From an uncultured Solobacterium sp. (GTDB lineage: Bacteria > Bacillota_I > Bacilli_A > Erysipelotrichales > Erysipelotrichaceae), in contig URYK01000061.1 in NCBI GenBank assembly GCA_900552125.1, positions 1 to 12,764 on the forward strand: a stretch of 12,764 nucleotides of DNA. The letters run 5' to 3'. The translations under genes were made by a program, and so were the position numbers. The notes beneath the pieces were generated by a model that worked only from the letters and a program-made list of their open reading frames with translations, had not been told where the DNA came from and did not search any database. This document shows, one piece after another, positions 1 to 8,112 of the stretch (its first letter is position 1; the number at the start of each line of letters is the position of its first letter).

Positions 1-60
1 CGCTACAAATGCACCGATGGAGCGCTACAGGCGCTCCATTTTTCCGCTACGTGCAAACTG
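1..60. other. Probable element end or recombination junction
   Basis: This short patch is clearly richer in G and C than the AT-rich DNA that follows. It holds CGCTAC at 1-6, 23-28 and 45-50, exactly 22 bases apart each time, and a perfect 9-base inverted repeat (17-25 and 31-39, loop TACAG). The helicase reading frame from the right runs into it and stops inside it at 25-27, after losing recognisable helicase sequence at about base 60. Regularly spaced short repeats plus a hairpin next to an abruptly ended gene suggest the terminal recombinase-binding region of another mobile element. No transposase is visible because the window ends here, so the element family is unknown. An assembly join is the main alternative. 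Confidence 0.45.
17..39 (+). repeat. Perfect hairpin, possible terminator
   Basis: ATGGAGCGC at 17-25 pairs with GCGCTCCAT at 31-39 around a five-base loop. On the plus strand a run of five T (40-44) follows, so it could terminate transcription entering from the left. On the minus strand no T-run follows, so it is not an obvious terminator for the helicase gene. The helicase stop codon falls at the edge of the 5' arm. It may instead be part of a transposon end. Confidence 0.45.
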
Positions 61-1365
61 ACCTAACTTAGTTATATCCTTGCTTAGCAATTCTGTGGCT
101 CTTTGATCATACCGAACTTTGTAATAAGGTGTTTGGCATATCAAATTATACATATTACCAAAACCACTATAATTAGCAATTTCGTTATTTAACAACATGA
201 AGCAATGAAGAGGATTATTTTTGCCAATTTTTAATTCTTCTTTACAAACTGTTAAAAATTCATCAACCTCATCCAAATTTCCATTATAAAACCGAACTTC
301 TCCTCCTTCTGAATCTTGATAAATTGATTTTTGAATTATCTCATCGTTTCTCACTTTGTTTGCTATTTTTATTATTTCAGATGCTGAACGTCTATTTATA
401 TTTTTTGCGATGACTTTGGAATTCTTAAAGAATTGGTTTTTATCAATCTTTCCGACTCCATCATCATAAATATTTTGTGCACTATCTCCAAAAAAACCAA
501 TCACTATTTCTTTATTTACACTTAATGCATAATTTTTTAATTCATTTAATAATTTAACAACTAATGCATTCGTATCTTGATATTCATCAACAAAAATGTA
601 CGGAAAAGAATCAACAAATATTCTCTTAATAAATTCAGAATCTTCTATAAATTTAGAAGAATATTCTAACAAGGTATCATGACTAATTCTCATCGTTGCT
701 AAATTATCTACATTTCTTCGCGCATCATAAAAAACTTTAGTAAATCCTAATTCTTTATTCCCTATTGAATCAAGGACTTTACTATATTTATTTTTTTTCA
801 AAATATTACTAACATACTCTTTACATTTAGTAGTTTTCCGCGATAATGGTATACCATATATTTTTTCAAATACCTCATTAAATTCAGTAGAATTAGATTT
901 ATAATATTCCCAAAAAATTTCTTCGTTTGCAATAATTGTTTCATTGTCTATTTGTGATATTTCTCTATATTTAGAATCAGAAATGATATTGTCGTATTTT
1001 TCAATCTCATTTTGTAATTTTAATTTATGATAAGGCACTAATTCCTCATTAAATTTTTCTATAATCGACCAAAGACATTCATGTATTGTTGACACTAAAA
1101 CAGTACTAGTATTTCCTAAACGATTTTTTATTTCACTAGCTGCAACATTTGTATAAGTAATACATAATATTTTTTGGTTATTATACTCCATTAATTTTTG
1201 TTCATTATATATAATATGCTTTATAGATTCAACAAGATTGTAAGTTTTTCCAGCACCTGCACCAGCATCATGAATAAAACATTTATGCTCGTTTATACAA
1301 TTAAATAATTCTTTTAAAATATCTTCTTCTTCTTTCAAAGCCTCTAAATTAATTTTTTCAAACAT
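25..1365 (-). CDS. UvrD-like helicase, GajB-like, 3'-truncated
   Basis: Superfamily 1 helicase of the UvrD/PcrA type, in the position of GajB of a Gabija antiphage system. Motifs seen: Walker A AGAGAGKT (residues 34-41), motif Ia CITYTNVAASEI (68-79), motif II IFVDEYQDT (257-265, acidic pair D260-E261), motif III GDSAQNIY (293-300) and motif IV NINRRSASEI (322-331). The expected C-terminal motifs, an HxxKGLE-type motif V and a YVAxTRA-type motif VI, are absent. After KDITKLG (about residue 435) the sequence turns into a short unrelated tail, SGKMERL, encoded by GC-richer DNA. No other frame in bases 1-60 continues the helicase, so this is not a simple frameshift. Without motifs V and VI it probably cannot act as a motor. 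The ATG lies two bases after the stop of the OLD-nuclease gene, with GGTGAG as ribosome site inside that gene's end, so the two are translationally coupled. The helicase family is certain; the Gabija label rests on the pairing. Confidence 0.85.
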   Translation of the reverse strand: MFEKINLEALKEEEDILKELFNCINEHKCFIHDAGAGAGKTYNLVESIKHIIYNEQKLMEYNNQKILCITYTNVAASEIKNRLGNTSTVLVSTIHECLWSIIEKFNEELVPYHKLKLQNEIEKYDNIISDSKYREISQIDNETIIANEEIFWEYYKSNSTEFNEVFEKIYGIPLSRKTTKCKEYVSNILKKNKYSKVLDSIGNKELGFTKVFYDARRNVDNLATMRISHDTLLEYSSKFIEDSEFIKRIFVDSFPYIFVDEYQDTNALVVKLLNELKNYALSVNKEIVIGFFGDSAQNIYDDGVGKIDKNQFFKNSKVIAKNINRRSASEIIKIANKVRNDEIIQKSIYQDSEGGEVRFYNGNLDEVDEFLTVCKEELKIGKNNPLHCFMLLNNEIANYSGFGNMYNLICQTPYYKVRYDQRATELLSKDITKLGQFARSGKMERL

Positions 1366-1367
1366 AA

Positions 1368-3464
1368 TTACTCACCACTATCTAATTGCTCACTAAGAAA
1401 TTTTAAACCATTCGCTATGTACTCTGGTAATTTTGGAATACTATCTTGTTCATTCGTAATTAAATTAAATAGTAAATTATTTGAAAATTTTCCTTTATCT
1501 TCGCTTAATTTCATCTGCCATTTAAAAGAATTATCTTTATTATTTTCATACTTATTTTTCTTAACAATAGCAATATATGTGTTTCTTTTAGTTTCTTTAA
1601 GTGTTTTATTTAATATATTATTATCGAAATTAGTCAAAATAAAGGCCTCTTCAAAGCTAGTAGGATAATAGTTGTTTACCTTTGATTGGTATGCTACATA
1701 AATATTTTCTGATTTTATGAATGAATTGATATTTGATAATTTTTCATATCCATTTAAACTAGTTTTATTTATATCAGCCTTCTCAAAATAGTATTTTAAA
1801 GTTTCATTAGTTGTTTCTCTATCTTCTATATCTGTTATTTGAACAAACTTTTCTTTTTCTTCATCACTTCTTTTTATATCTAAATCTGTAATAATCAAAA
1901 CAGGTACCTTGAGCTGTTTCAGTAAACTATCATATACCTTTGCATGAGCACCACCACAATGTAAAACAGTAACATAGTTCTTTTTCAAGATTGTATCATT
2001 TTGAATATAATAAGGTAAAATTTTATATTCAGCATCTCCTTCTACTATTATTACTGCATCTGCAAAAAACATATCAGCTGTTTGAAATTTCATATGTTTT
2101 TTTATAAATATAAATTCATCTTTATCTATATCTTTACTTATATCGCTATCTCTTATTGTAGTTACATAAGCGCAATTATTTTTATCATGCGTATAATTAA
2201 TGAAATCAAAGCTTCCTGCTTCTTGTATTTTACTATTTAAAATATGTGTCGAATGAGTAGTTATTATCATCTGAGGAATGATATTTTTTTGACTTTGTGA
2301 CAATAGTAGATTAATTGCCTCGTTAATATTTCTAATAAATAATTCTTGCATTTGAGGATGCATATAGGTTTCAGGTTCTTCTATTGCAATCAAATTAATT
2401 TTACTAGAAAATGATTTAACAGGATTTTTCTCAATATATTCTATTAAATTTGAAATAATCATGAACAGGTTTGTATATCCTAATCCAAATTGGCTTTCAG
2501 GTATTTCATTTTGATTTTCTGAATATACATATTGAATATTATTATTCAGTAAACTGTCAAAACTAAAATTCGAATGTAGATTCATTCCCATTTTTTTATT
2601 AGAAATAATCGCTCCAAATACCGTATTTACTGGCTCAGAATAATCTTTTTTTAACAATTTATCAGTTTCAACATTAAATGTTTTTATATTATCTTTTATT
2701 TGTTCTGTTTCTTGTAGTTTTTGTTGTTTAGCTCTATAAGAAATTATCTTATTAAATGATTTAGATAAGCTATTTTCTCCATTAACTGTATTCGCACTAA
2801 TTTTTACTATCTCAAATAAATTCTTTAATTTGAAATCTTTTACCTCTTTATCTTCTTTATTTAAATACATAACTTTAAAACTTGAACTATCAATCAAATC
2901 AATCAATTCCAATAAATTAAAAATCCCATCTTTAATTTTTTGCTTTACAGTCTCCAAGAACAGCATTTCTTCTTTCAAACAATATTTTACCTTTATAGTT
3001 ATTTCACCTTTAATTATTGATTCTCTTGTAAGAAAGCTTGCAATATTATTTATATAACTGTTTTGATCACTTATATCAACCATTAATTCGAAACATACAT
3101 ATGGTGTTTCATCAAATATACCTCTATCATATTTCTCTCTTATGTTATTAAGAAATGAATAATTTATATCTTTAGATGAAAAATCATTAATCGTTCCATT
3201 AACCATAAAATCTAAAGCTTCCACTATCGTTGTTTTACCACCATTATTTTTTCCTACAATAAGAGTTGTATTTTTTGCAATATTAATTTTTTCATCAGTT
3301 GTAATTTTATCTTCTTTACTCTTACAATGTGTGATGTCACCAGGATAATTAGATTTTTGTTCATACTGATTTTTAATTACATAATCATTCTTTGCAAAAT
3401 GAATCAAATTATTCTCATTATTGTATTTTCTATAGTTTAATATTTTTAAACTTTTTAAATACAT
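1368..3464 (-). CDS. OLD-family ATPase/TOPRIM nuclease, GajA-like
   Basis: Overcoming-lysogenization-defect (OLD) family nuclease: an ABC/SMC-like ATPase fused to a TOPRIM nuclease. In Gabija systems the GajA homologue cuts DNA when phage lowers nucleotide levels. Seen here: an N-terminal strand LKSLKILNYRKY, Walker A GKNNGGKTT (residues 71-79), a signature-like segment SQFGLGYTN (324-332), Walker B with IEEPETYMHP (361-370), and an H-loop ITTHSTHIL. The TOPRIM domain follows, with VEGDAE (474-479, E475), ITDLD (525-529, D527 and D529), FEEAF (604-608) and DKGKF (656-660). All expected catalytic groups appear intact. At 698 residues it is longer than the roughly 580 of the reference GajA. About 40 extra polar residues lie between the first strand and Walker A. 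The ribosome site AAGGAGG precedes the ATG by seven bases. The adjoining UvrD-like gene supports Gabija, although its truncation may disable the pair. Confidence 0.9.
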   Translation of the reverse strand: MYLKSLKILNYRKYNNENNLIHFAKNDYVIKNQYEQKSNYPGDITHCKSKEDKITTDEKINIAKNTTLIVGKNNGGKTTIVEALDFMVNGTINDFSSKDINYSFLNNIREKYDRGIFDETPYVCFELMVDISDQNSYINNIASFLTRESIIKGEITIKVKYCLKEEMLFLETVKQKIKDGIFNLLELIDLIDSSSFKVMYLNKEDKEVKDFKLKNLFEIVKISANTVNGENSLSKSFNKIISYRAKQQKLQETEQIKDNIKTFNVETDKLLKKDYSEPVNTVFGAIISNKKMGMNLHSNFSFDSLLNNNIQYVYSENQNEIPESQFGLGYTNLFMIISNLIEYIEKNPVKSFSSKINLIAIEEPETYMHPQMQELFIRNINEAINLLLSQSQKNIIPQMIITTHSTHILNSKIQEAGSFDFINYTHDKNNCAYVTTIRDSDISKDIDKDEFIFIKKHMKFQTADMFFADAVIIVEGDAEYKILPYYIQNDTILKKNYVTVLHCGGAHAKVYDSLLKQLKVPVLIITDLDIKRSDEEKEKFVQITDIEDRETTNETLKYYFEKADINKTSLNGYEKLSNINSFIKSENIYVAYQSKVNNYYPTSFEEAFILTNFDNNILNKTLKETKRNTYIAIVKKNKYENNKDNSFKWQMKLSEDKGKFSNNLLFNLITNEQDSIPKLPEYIANGLKFLSEQLDSGE

Positions 3465-3603
3465 TGATATTCCTCCTTAGTTTTTCACATTAATTATAAA
3501 AAATACTTAACTTACACCATTATTATTCTATACCTCTTAATTACAATCGATCTTCTACCCTCGTTTTAATTGGTCATCAGTCATACTTAGTAATAACATT
3601 AAT
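3465..3603 (-). promoter_or_regulatory. Intergenic region with weak promoter candidates
   Basis: This gap separates the HEPN-like gene from the OLD-nuclease gene. On the minus strand it shows TATAAT (3493-3498), which lacks a good -35 box, and a weak pair TTGTAA (3541-3546) / AATAAT (3519-3524) spaced by 16 bases. I see no convincing hairpin-plus-T terminator after the HEPN-like gene, so read-through into the Gabija-like pair is possible. In DNA this AT-rich such boxes arise easily by chance. Confidence 0.25.
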
Positions 3604-4827
3604 CTACTCATTATTAAAATAATACTTTACAAGAATCAAATATTCAAAAATAAACAATAGTGTATCATATAATTTTAAATCAAAATATGCAATTTTACTT
3701 TGCGGATAAATTAAACAATCTTCAATTTCAACCATTTTTTCACAATTATTATATTCATAATCTTCATGTTCAAAACCATTTCTTAAGTTATTATCAAGCA
3801 TATTACTATTAGGTAATATTTTATCAATACCATATCTAGTAAACTCTTTTATTTTCTTTCCATTACTACAAAATTTCCCATTTAAAATTTTTTCAATATT
3901 AACATTTTCTATTTTTATTTGATCAACGGGAAATTTTTTTAATCCGTGTAATGCAAACATAATATTCGTTGATTTCATAATAACTTCATATAATTCTTTA
4001 TATAAAATTTTCAATTTGCTTATGCTTGCCGTAACTATATAGTTTTTTTCGAAAAATTCATCATTAATTTGTCCATCTTTGAAATATCGAGTACATACTA
4101 ACGGATAAAACATATCAATTTCTTGAATAAAATTTAATAATACCTTAATAACTTTTTTCAGCTGGATTTCAATTTGATTATCCTTTGAAATCATCTGAAC
4201 AACAGAAGAGAATTCTGAATTATTATTTTTTATAGAATTAAGTGTTCTAAAAATATTGCTACCAACTATTGTGTGGGCTTTATAATTAGTAAATCCCGAA
4301 AAATAATCACCTAAAATAGTTAAAAACCTTTCTTCTGCGTCCTCATCACTTTTTCCGAAAATTTTAGACATTTCTTGATTCAAAAAATCTATCTTGTTAT
4401 TTTTATAATAAGAAAATAGTCTTGTATAAATAGAAATTTGTTCTTTTTTCTCTTGATATCTATTTAAAGAAGAAATAATTTCGTTAATATTTTTTTCAAA
4501 TGAAATTAAATTTGATGCTATTCGAATAAATGGGGTAGAATGTGTTTCAGGATTACTAAACGTGTCAATTATTGAAGGAAAATCTGGCGAAGCTTCAATT
4601 GAATAATCATAATCTCGGTATTTCCTATTTTCAATTTTTATTGCATTTTCTAAAAGTTCAAATCTCCATTCAATGTTTTCATTATCTACTTCAAAATGCA
4701 TTTTTGCCTCAGTTAGACATTTTGGACAACTAATATAAATATATGTACTTTTAATATACCCAATCGGTATTCTAACATTAATTATTGAACCGCAAACTGG
4801 GCATTTATATTGCGTATTTGTTACCAT
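3604..4827 (-). CDS. Zinc-ribbon protein with HEPN-like R-x4-H motif
   Basis: I do not recognise a named family. The N-terminus carries a Cys4 zinc ribbon: CPVC at 9-12 and CPKC at 34-37, with 21 residues between the pairs. The middle (about 100-330) is predicted mostly helical, rich in Lys, Asn and Ile, and has no nucleotide-binding motif. Near the C-terminus, LRNGFEHEDYEY (348-359) puts R349 and H354 in the R-x4-H arrangement of HEPN ribonucleases, where the sequence is often LRNAxAHxxY. A long hydrophobic helix (about 388-403) follows, as expected of the last HEPN helix. HEPN proteins in defence islands are commonly RNases or toxins, so an RNA-cutting effector with a nucleic-acid-binding zinc ribbon is a reasonable inference, not shown. 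A ribosome site AAAGGAG lies just before the ATG. The gene stands alone between the Hachiman and Gabija-like pairs with gaps on both sides, so it may be independently expressed. Confidence 0.8.
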   Translation of the reverse strand: MVTNTQYKCPVCGSIINVRIPIGYIKSTYIYISCPKCLTEAKMHFEVDNENIEWRFELLENAIKIENRKYRDYDYSIEASPDFPSIIDTFSNPETHSTPFIRIASNLISFEKNINEIISSLNRYQEKKEQISIYTRLFSYYKNNKIDFLNQEMSKIFGKSDEDAEERFLTILGDYFSGFTNYKAHTIVGSNIFRTLNSIKNNNSEFSSVVQMISKDNQIEIQLKKVIKVLLNFIQEIDMFYPLVCTRYFKDGQINDEFFEKNYIVTASISKLKILYKELYEVIMKSTNIMFALHGLKKFPVDQIKIENVNIEKILNGKFCSNGKKIKEFTRYGIDKILPNSNMLDNNLRNGFEHEDYEYNNCEKMVEIEDCLIYPQSKIAYFDLKLYDTLLFIFEYLILVKYYFNNE

Positions 4828-4894
4828 AACATTTCTCCTTTATTTTTATCAACGATTTTTCTGCTAAATTCAATTTCTGACATTCTGATATTAT

Positions 4895-5056
4895 CTACTC
4901 ATCAAAAATATGTTGCAAAGTAATACGATTATGGCTAACATACCAAGAATAAGCCACACAATCAATATACGCTCTGAATGCTATATTTTTCTTTAAATTT
5001 TTTATATTCTCTATACAAGTTTTTACATTTTTAAGAAAAAGACTTGATATTACCAT
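4895..5056 (-). CDS. Possible 53-residue ORF, probably not a gene
   Basis: The 299-base gap between hamB and the HEPN-like gene contains a short open frame starting ATG GTA ATA TCA and ending GAT GAG TAG. It codes for a basic, Lys/Asn/Ile-rich peptide with an aromatic C-terminal half (YIDCVAYSWYVSHN). I see no ribosome binding site before the ATG and no recognisable family. The best promoter candidate for the HEPN-like gene lies inside it. It could be a chance ORF, a remnant of a decayed gene, or a small partner protein. It is listed so that the gap is accounted for. Confidence 0.15.
   Translation of the reverse strand: MVISSLFLKNVKTCIENIKNLKKNIAFRAYIDCVAYSWYVSHNRITLQHIFDE
4937..4965 (-). 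promoter_or_regulatory. Candidate promoter for the HEPN-like gene
   Basis: On the minus strand TTGATT (4960-4965) is followed after exactly 17 bases by TATGTT (4937-4942), and TGG directly before the -10 box makes an extended -10 (TGnTAT). Transcription would start near 4930 and leave a leader of about 100 bases before the HEPN-like gene. Spacing and extended element are good, but each hexamer matches consensus in only four of six bases. Confidence 0.35.
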
Positions 5057-5126
5057 TTCTATCAATTTGTAATTATTATGATTATTAAGATATTATGCAC
5101 CAAAACATGAAATCAGTTATTCACAA

Positions 5127-7166
5127 TTAATCTATATATCTATTTTTTAAATATATAAATTTCAATCTATTCTTCACTGAATTTTCTGCTAGAAATTTAA
5201 TTGCTTTTACAATATCATATGTAGAATAACGTATGTTTAATTGATTTTCAATTTCTATTATCATTTCTAAGTTTATTGTGTTATCATTAATCGATACTCC
5301 AAAATCTTTTAATGACTGTAAAATAACTTTTTGTTCTTCTGAATATTGATTAATATTACTCAATCCTAAAATTCTTTTATTATATCGTTCAATGAATGTT
5401 TTAAGTGTTTCTAACACAAATTCCCCAAATGGCCATTCAGAATATGCATCATTCAAATCTATACCGATTTTAGCAATTGGATAAATATAGTGTTCTAACG
5501 AAGAATATAGAAACCTCATATAATAATCAATTATCGTAGAATTAGATATTTCATCATCATTATTATATTTACGATAAAAATTAATTTTATCTTTATACGA
5601 ATTTAATAATATCTTTTGATTAAGTTCATTTTTATAAAAAAATTGTAATACTCCTCTTATACAAATTTCATCAATCTTAGCTACAGAATAACTATATTCC
5701 TTAAATACTTTCTGCGCCATAAATGGTAAATTTGAAATGCTCGGATAATATAAATCAGTTTTTAAAACATTTAATATTTTGGATATTATTCCAATCGAAT
5801 AATGTGTATTTTTTCTTATTTGATAATAAAATTCCTTTTCAATTCCAAAATCAGAACATAATGCATCGATTTTTTCCTCATTTATACTATTTTCGATTTC
5901 CTCAAAATCTTCGTCTTTAGAAATCGATAATTGAATTACAATGTTTTCCCTTACTACATCGTCGATATTACTGGTAGAATAAATATACCCTATCGGATAT
6001 TCTCCAAGTCTTCCAGCTCTACCAATTGTATTTTTTAACAAGAATTTATTTGACGTAATTCTATTACTTTTAGGATGAATAAACATATTTTTAGTTGGAG
6101 TGTTGATACCTTCAGAAATCGAATTAGTCCCAATAAGCAGAGAAAAATTATCATTTTTGTTAAATAAATTAATCATTTTATTTTGAATATATTTTGGCAT
6201 CTGACCATGATGAACCAAGATTCCTTTTTTTAATAATTTCACCACAGACCAATCAGGATGATATTCTGTTTCCAAAAAATTAATAAACTCGTTATATTTA
6301 TTTTCATTAAAATATGAACAAATTATATCCACAGTATCATTTATTAATGTAGGTGTATCACAAAATAAAATCGATTTTTCTTTTTGCGCTTTTTCGTATA
6401 ATGTAGGATAAAATTTTTCTTCATCAACTATTCGAAAAACTTTATCAACTGGGTTGTATAAAGAATCAAATTCTTGAAACCCATATTTTTCAAAACCCTT
6501 AAAGATTGCATTTGGTGAAAGCAAGAATATTTTTTTGCATCTTAATGATATTGAATCTAAAAATGATTCAGATAATTTATAACCTCTTTGTTCTCTGGTA
6601 GAATCTTCTAATTTATATGCTTCATCTATCACAAAAAGATCAATTTCTTTAGGAAGATCCTCTTTAATTTCCAAATACTTTTCTTGGGTTCCAATAAAAA
6701 GTAGAGGTTCATCATTTATTAAATAAGTTATTTCTATTTTTTTTCGATCAAATATACTATAAGTTGAAAAACTAGGATTTTCTTTAAAACTATTCTCCAG
6801 CTCATATGCTAATGCATTTGTCGGGACTATATAAACAACACTAGTAGGTCTTTCAACATATATGTATTCTTTAACTATCAATGTTTTTCCAAATGAAGTA
6901 GGTGCAGATAAAATACATCTTTCATTTTTCTTCAAATAATTTAATGCTTCAATTTGTTGTGGTGCAAAACAAACTTTCTTATTTTTAATATGTCGAACTT
7001 GTCTTAAATCGTTCTTTACATATAATATTTTTTCCACCAGCGTTTGATCATCCGATTCTGAATAATACGGTGTCAAATCATACATTCCTAAATCTAAATC
7101 ACTTACAACCTTGCCTTCATCAATCAACATTAATAATTGTTTTCTTTTATCATTGAATAATGTCAC
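5127..7166 (-). CDS. hamB: Hachiman helicase HamB
   Basis: Superfamily 2 DExD/H-box helicase, the motor subunit of a Hachiman antiphage system. In characterised Hachiman it binds HamA, patrols DNA and releases the HamA nuclease when it meets aberrant DNA. Motifs seen: Q-motif-like FAPQQIEAL (67-75), Walker A SAPTSFGKT (87-95), Ia VYIVPTNALA (111-120), motif II VIDEAYKL (179-186), motif III LLSPN (215-219), motif V LIGTNSISEGIN (344-355) and motif VI IGRAGR (381-386). The SAPTSFGK Walker A is characteristic of HamB-like helicases. Motif II reads DEAY where DEAH or DEAD is more usual. The C-terminal 280 residues are helical with no recognised domain. The start is GTG, two bases after the hamA stop, with a GGAGATGG ribosome site inside the end of hamA, so the genes are translationally coupled. 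It appears intact. Confidence 0.88.
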   Translation of the reverse strand: MTLFNDKRKQLLMLIDEGKVVSDLDLGMYDLTPYYSESDDQTLVEKILYVKNDLRQVRHIKNKKVCFAPQQIEALNYLKKNERCILSAPTSFGKTLIVKEYIYVERPTSVVYIVPTNALAYELENSFKENPSFSTYSIFDRKKIEITYLINDEPLLFIGTQEKYLEIKEDLPKEIDLFVIDEAYKLEDSTREQRGYKLSESFLDSISLRCKKIFLLSPNAIFKGFEKYGFQEFDSLYNPVDKVFRIVDEEKFYPTLYEKAQKEKSILFCDTPTLINDTVDIICSYFNENKYNEFINFLETEYHPDWSVVKLLKKGILVHHGQMPKYIQNKMINLFNKNDNFSLLIGTNSISEGINTPTKNMFIHPKSNRITSNKFLLKNTIGRAGRLGEYPIGYIYSTSNIDDVVRENIVIQLSISKDEDFEEIENSINEEKIDALCSDFGIEKEFYYQIRKNTHYSIGIISKILNVLKTDLYYPSISNLPFMAQKVFKEYSYSVAKIDEICIRGVLQFFYKNELNQKILLNSYKDKINFYRKYNNDDEISNSTIIDYYMRFLYSSLEHYIYPIAKIGIDLNDAYSEWPFGEFVLETLKTFIERYNKRILGLSNINQYSEEQKVILQSLKDFGVSINDNTINLEMIIEIENQLNIRYSTYDIVKAIKFLAENSVKNRLKFIYLKNRYID

Positions 7167-7168
7167 AA

Positions 7169-8062
7169 TTAACCATCTCCCCTTAATTGATCTATTATTA
7201 AACTTGCTCGTTTCATAATTTCTTTTATCAAAGTTTTTTTATCTCGAATTGGTAAATGGAACAAGAATATCTCATATTCAGAAGCAAGATCATCAGACTC
7301 AATACACTTTTTAATATTATTTTTCAAATCATCGACATTTACACTAAAATCATCATAAAAATTGGATTTTAAATAATCTTCCATTTCAACCTCATTGCTG
7401 TGTAAAACAAATCCAGTAAAAAAAATCTTTTGTTGCATAAAATCAGATAATGACACAAAATCATATGTATCTACTTTCAGATTTTTAACTACAATCTTCC
7501 ATGAATCGTCATTTTGTTCAATCTTTCTTTTGAAACTATCTAGTTTATTAAATATATTTTTTGTTAAAAAATCTGAAATCACAGATTTCATGCCATTATT
7601 TAAACTTTCATAAAATTTAGCTTCACCCAAAACTAATACATTTTCTTTTTTATCAAACATACAGGCGTCAGATCCAGTATGAGTATCTGTTAAAGTCTCA
7701 GTGATGTCTATTATTCCTACGGATAAATCATATCCATATATATCGCGAAAAACCAACCCTAACATTCCTTCCGCTAAAAAAGAGTAGAATGTTTTGTTTG
7801 AATTAATGGACTCAATTATAAATTTTGTAATATCTTCAACATCTTTATTAGGTAAAAATCTTTTCAAAACCAATACTTTATCTCTTCCCAAAAAAGCATC
7901 TTTTTGAAACATGAATTTTAAATTATTATCTTCGAAAATGATATCAGGCAAAATTTTTTGTATATCTGTTGAATCGAATTTGATATTTCTTATTGAAACC
8001 ACGCCAAACTTTGTCTTAATTTTTTCTTTTTCTACTTTAGTATGTAATTCAAATCGATTCAT
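7169..8062 (-). CDS. hamA: Hachiman nuclease-like protein HamA (DUF1837)
   Basis: HamA of Hachiman, also related to AbpA of the E. coli Abp phage-resistance pair: a DUF1837 protein with a PD-(D/E)xK-type nuclease fold that HamB restrains and unleashes. The DUF1837 core is clear: FLAEGMLGLVFRDIYGY (95-111), then IIDITETLTDTHTGSDACMF (117-136), then VLVLGEAKFY (142-151). The likely catalytic set is D132 with E147 and K149 (GEAK), possibly with E98 on the preceding helix. All are present, so the nuclease should be active. At 297 residues it is of usual size. A strong AAAGGAGGGAG ribosome site precedes the ATG by a few bases. It begins about 50 bases after the vsr stop with no terminator between, and its stop lies two bases before hamB. 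The family is confident from motifs; the mechanism is taken from studied homologues. Confidence 0.9.
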   Translation of the reverse strand: MNRFELHTKVEKEKIKTKFGVVSIRNIKFDSTDIQKILPDIIFEDNNLKFMFQKDAFLGRDKVLVLKRFLPNKDVEDITKFIIESINSNKTFYSFLAEGMLGLVFRDIYGYDLSVGIIDITETLTDTHTGSDACMFDKKENVLVLGEAKFYESLNNGMKSVISDFLTKNIFNKLDSFKRKIEQNDDSWKIVVKNLKVDTYDFVSLSDFMQQKIFFTGFVLHSNEVEMEDYLKSNFYDDFSVNVDDLKNNIKKCIESDDLASEYEIFLFHLPIRDKKTLIKEIMKRASLIIDQLRGDG

Positions 8063-8112
8063 AATCTCCCTCCTTTAAATTAAAATTGACAAAAGGATTA
8101 CCTAATTTATAG

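Noticed and set aside
1..60. Integron attC site or group II intron end at the left edge
   Set aside because: No integron core sites and no intron 5' GUGYG or domain V/VI pattern can be seen; only a simple hairpin and a 6-base repeat are present.
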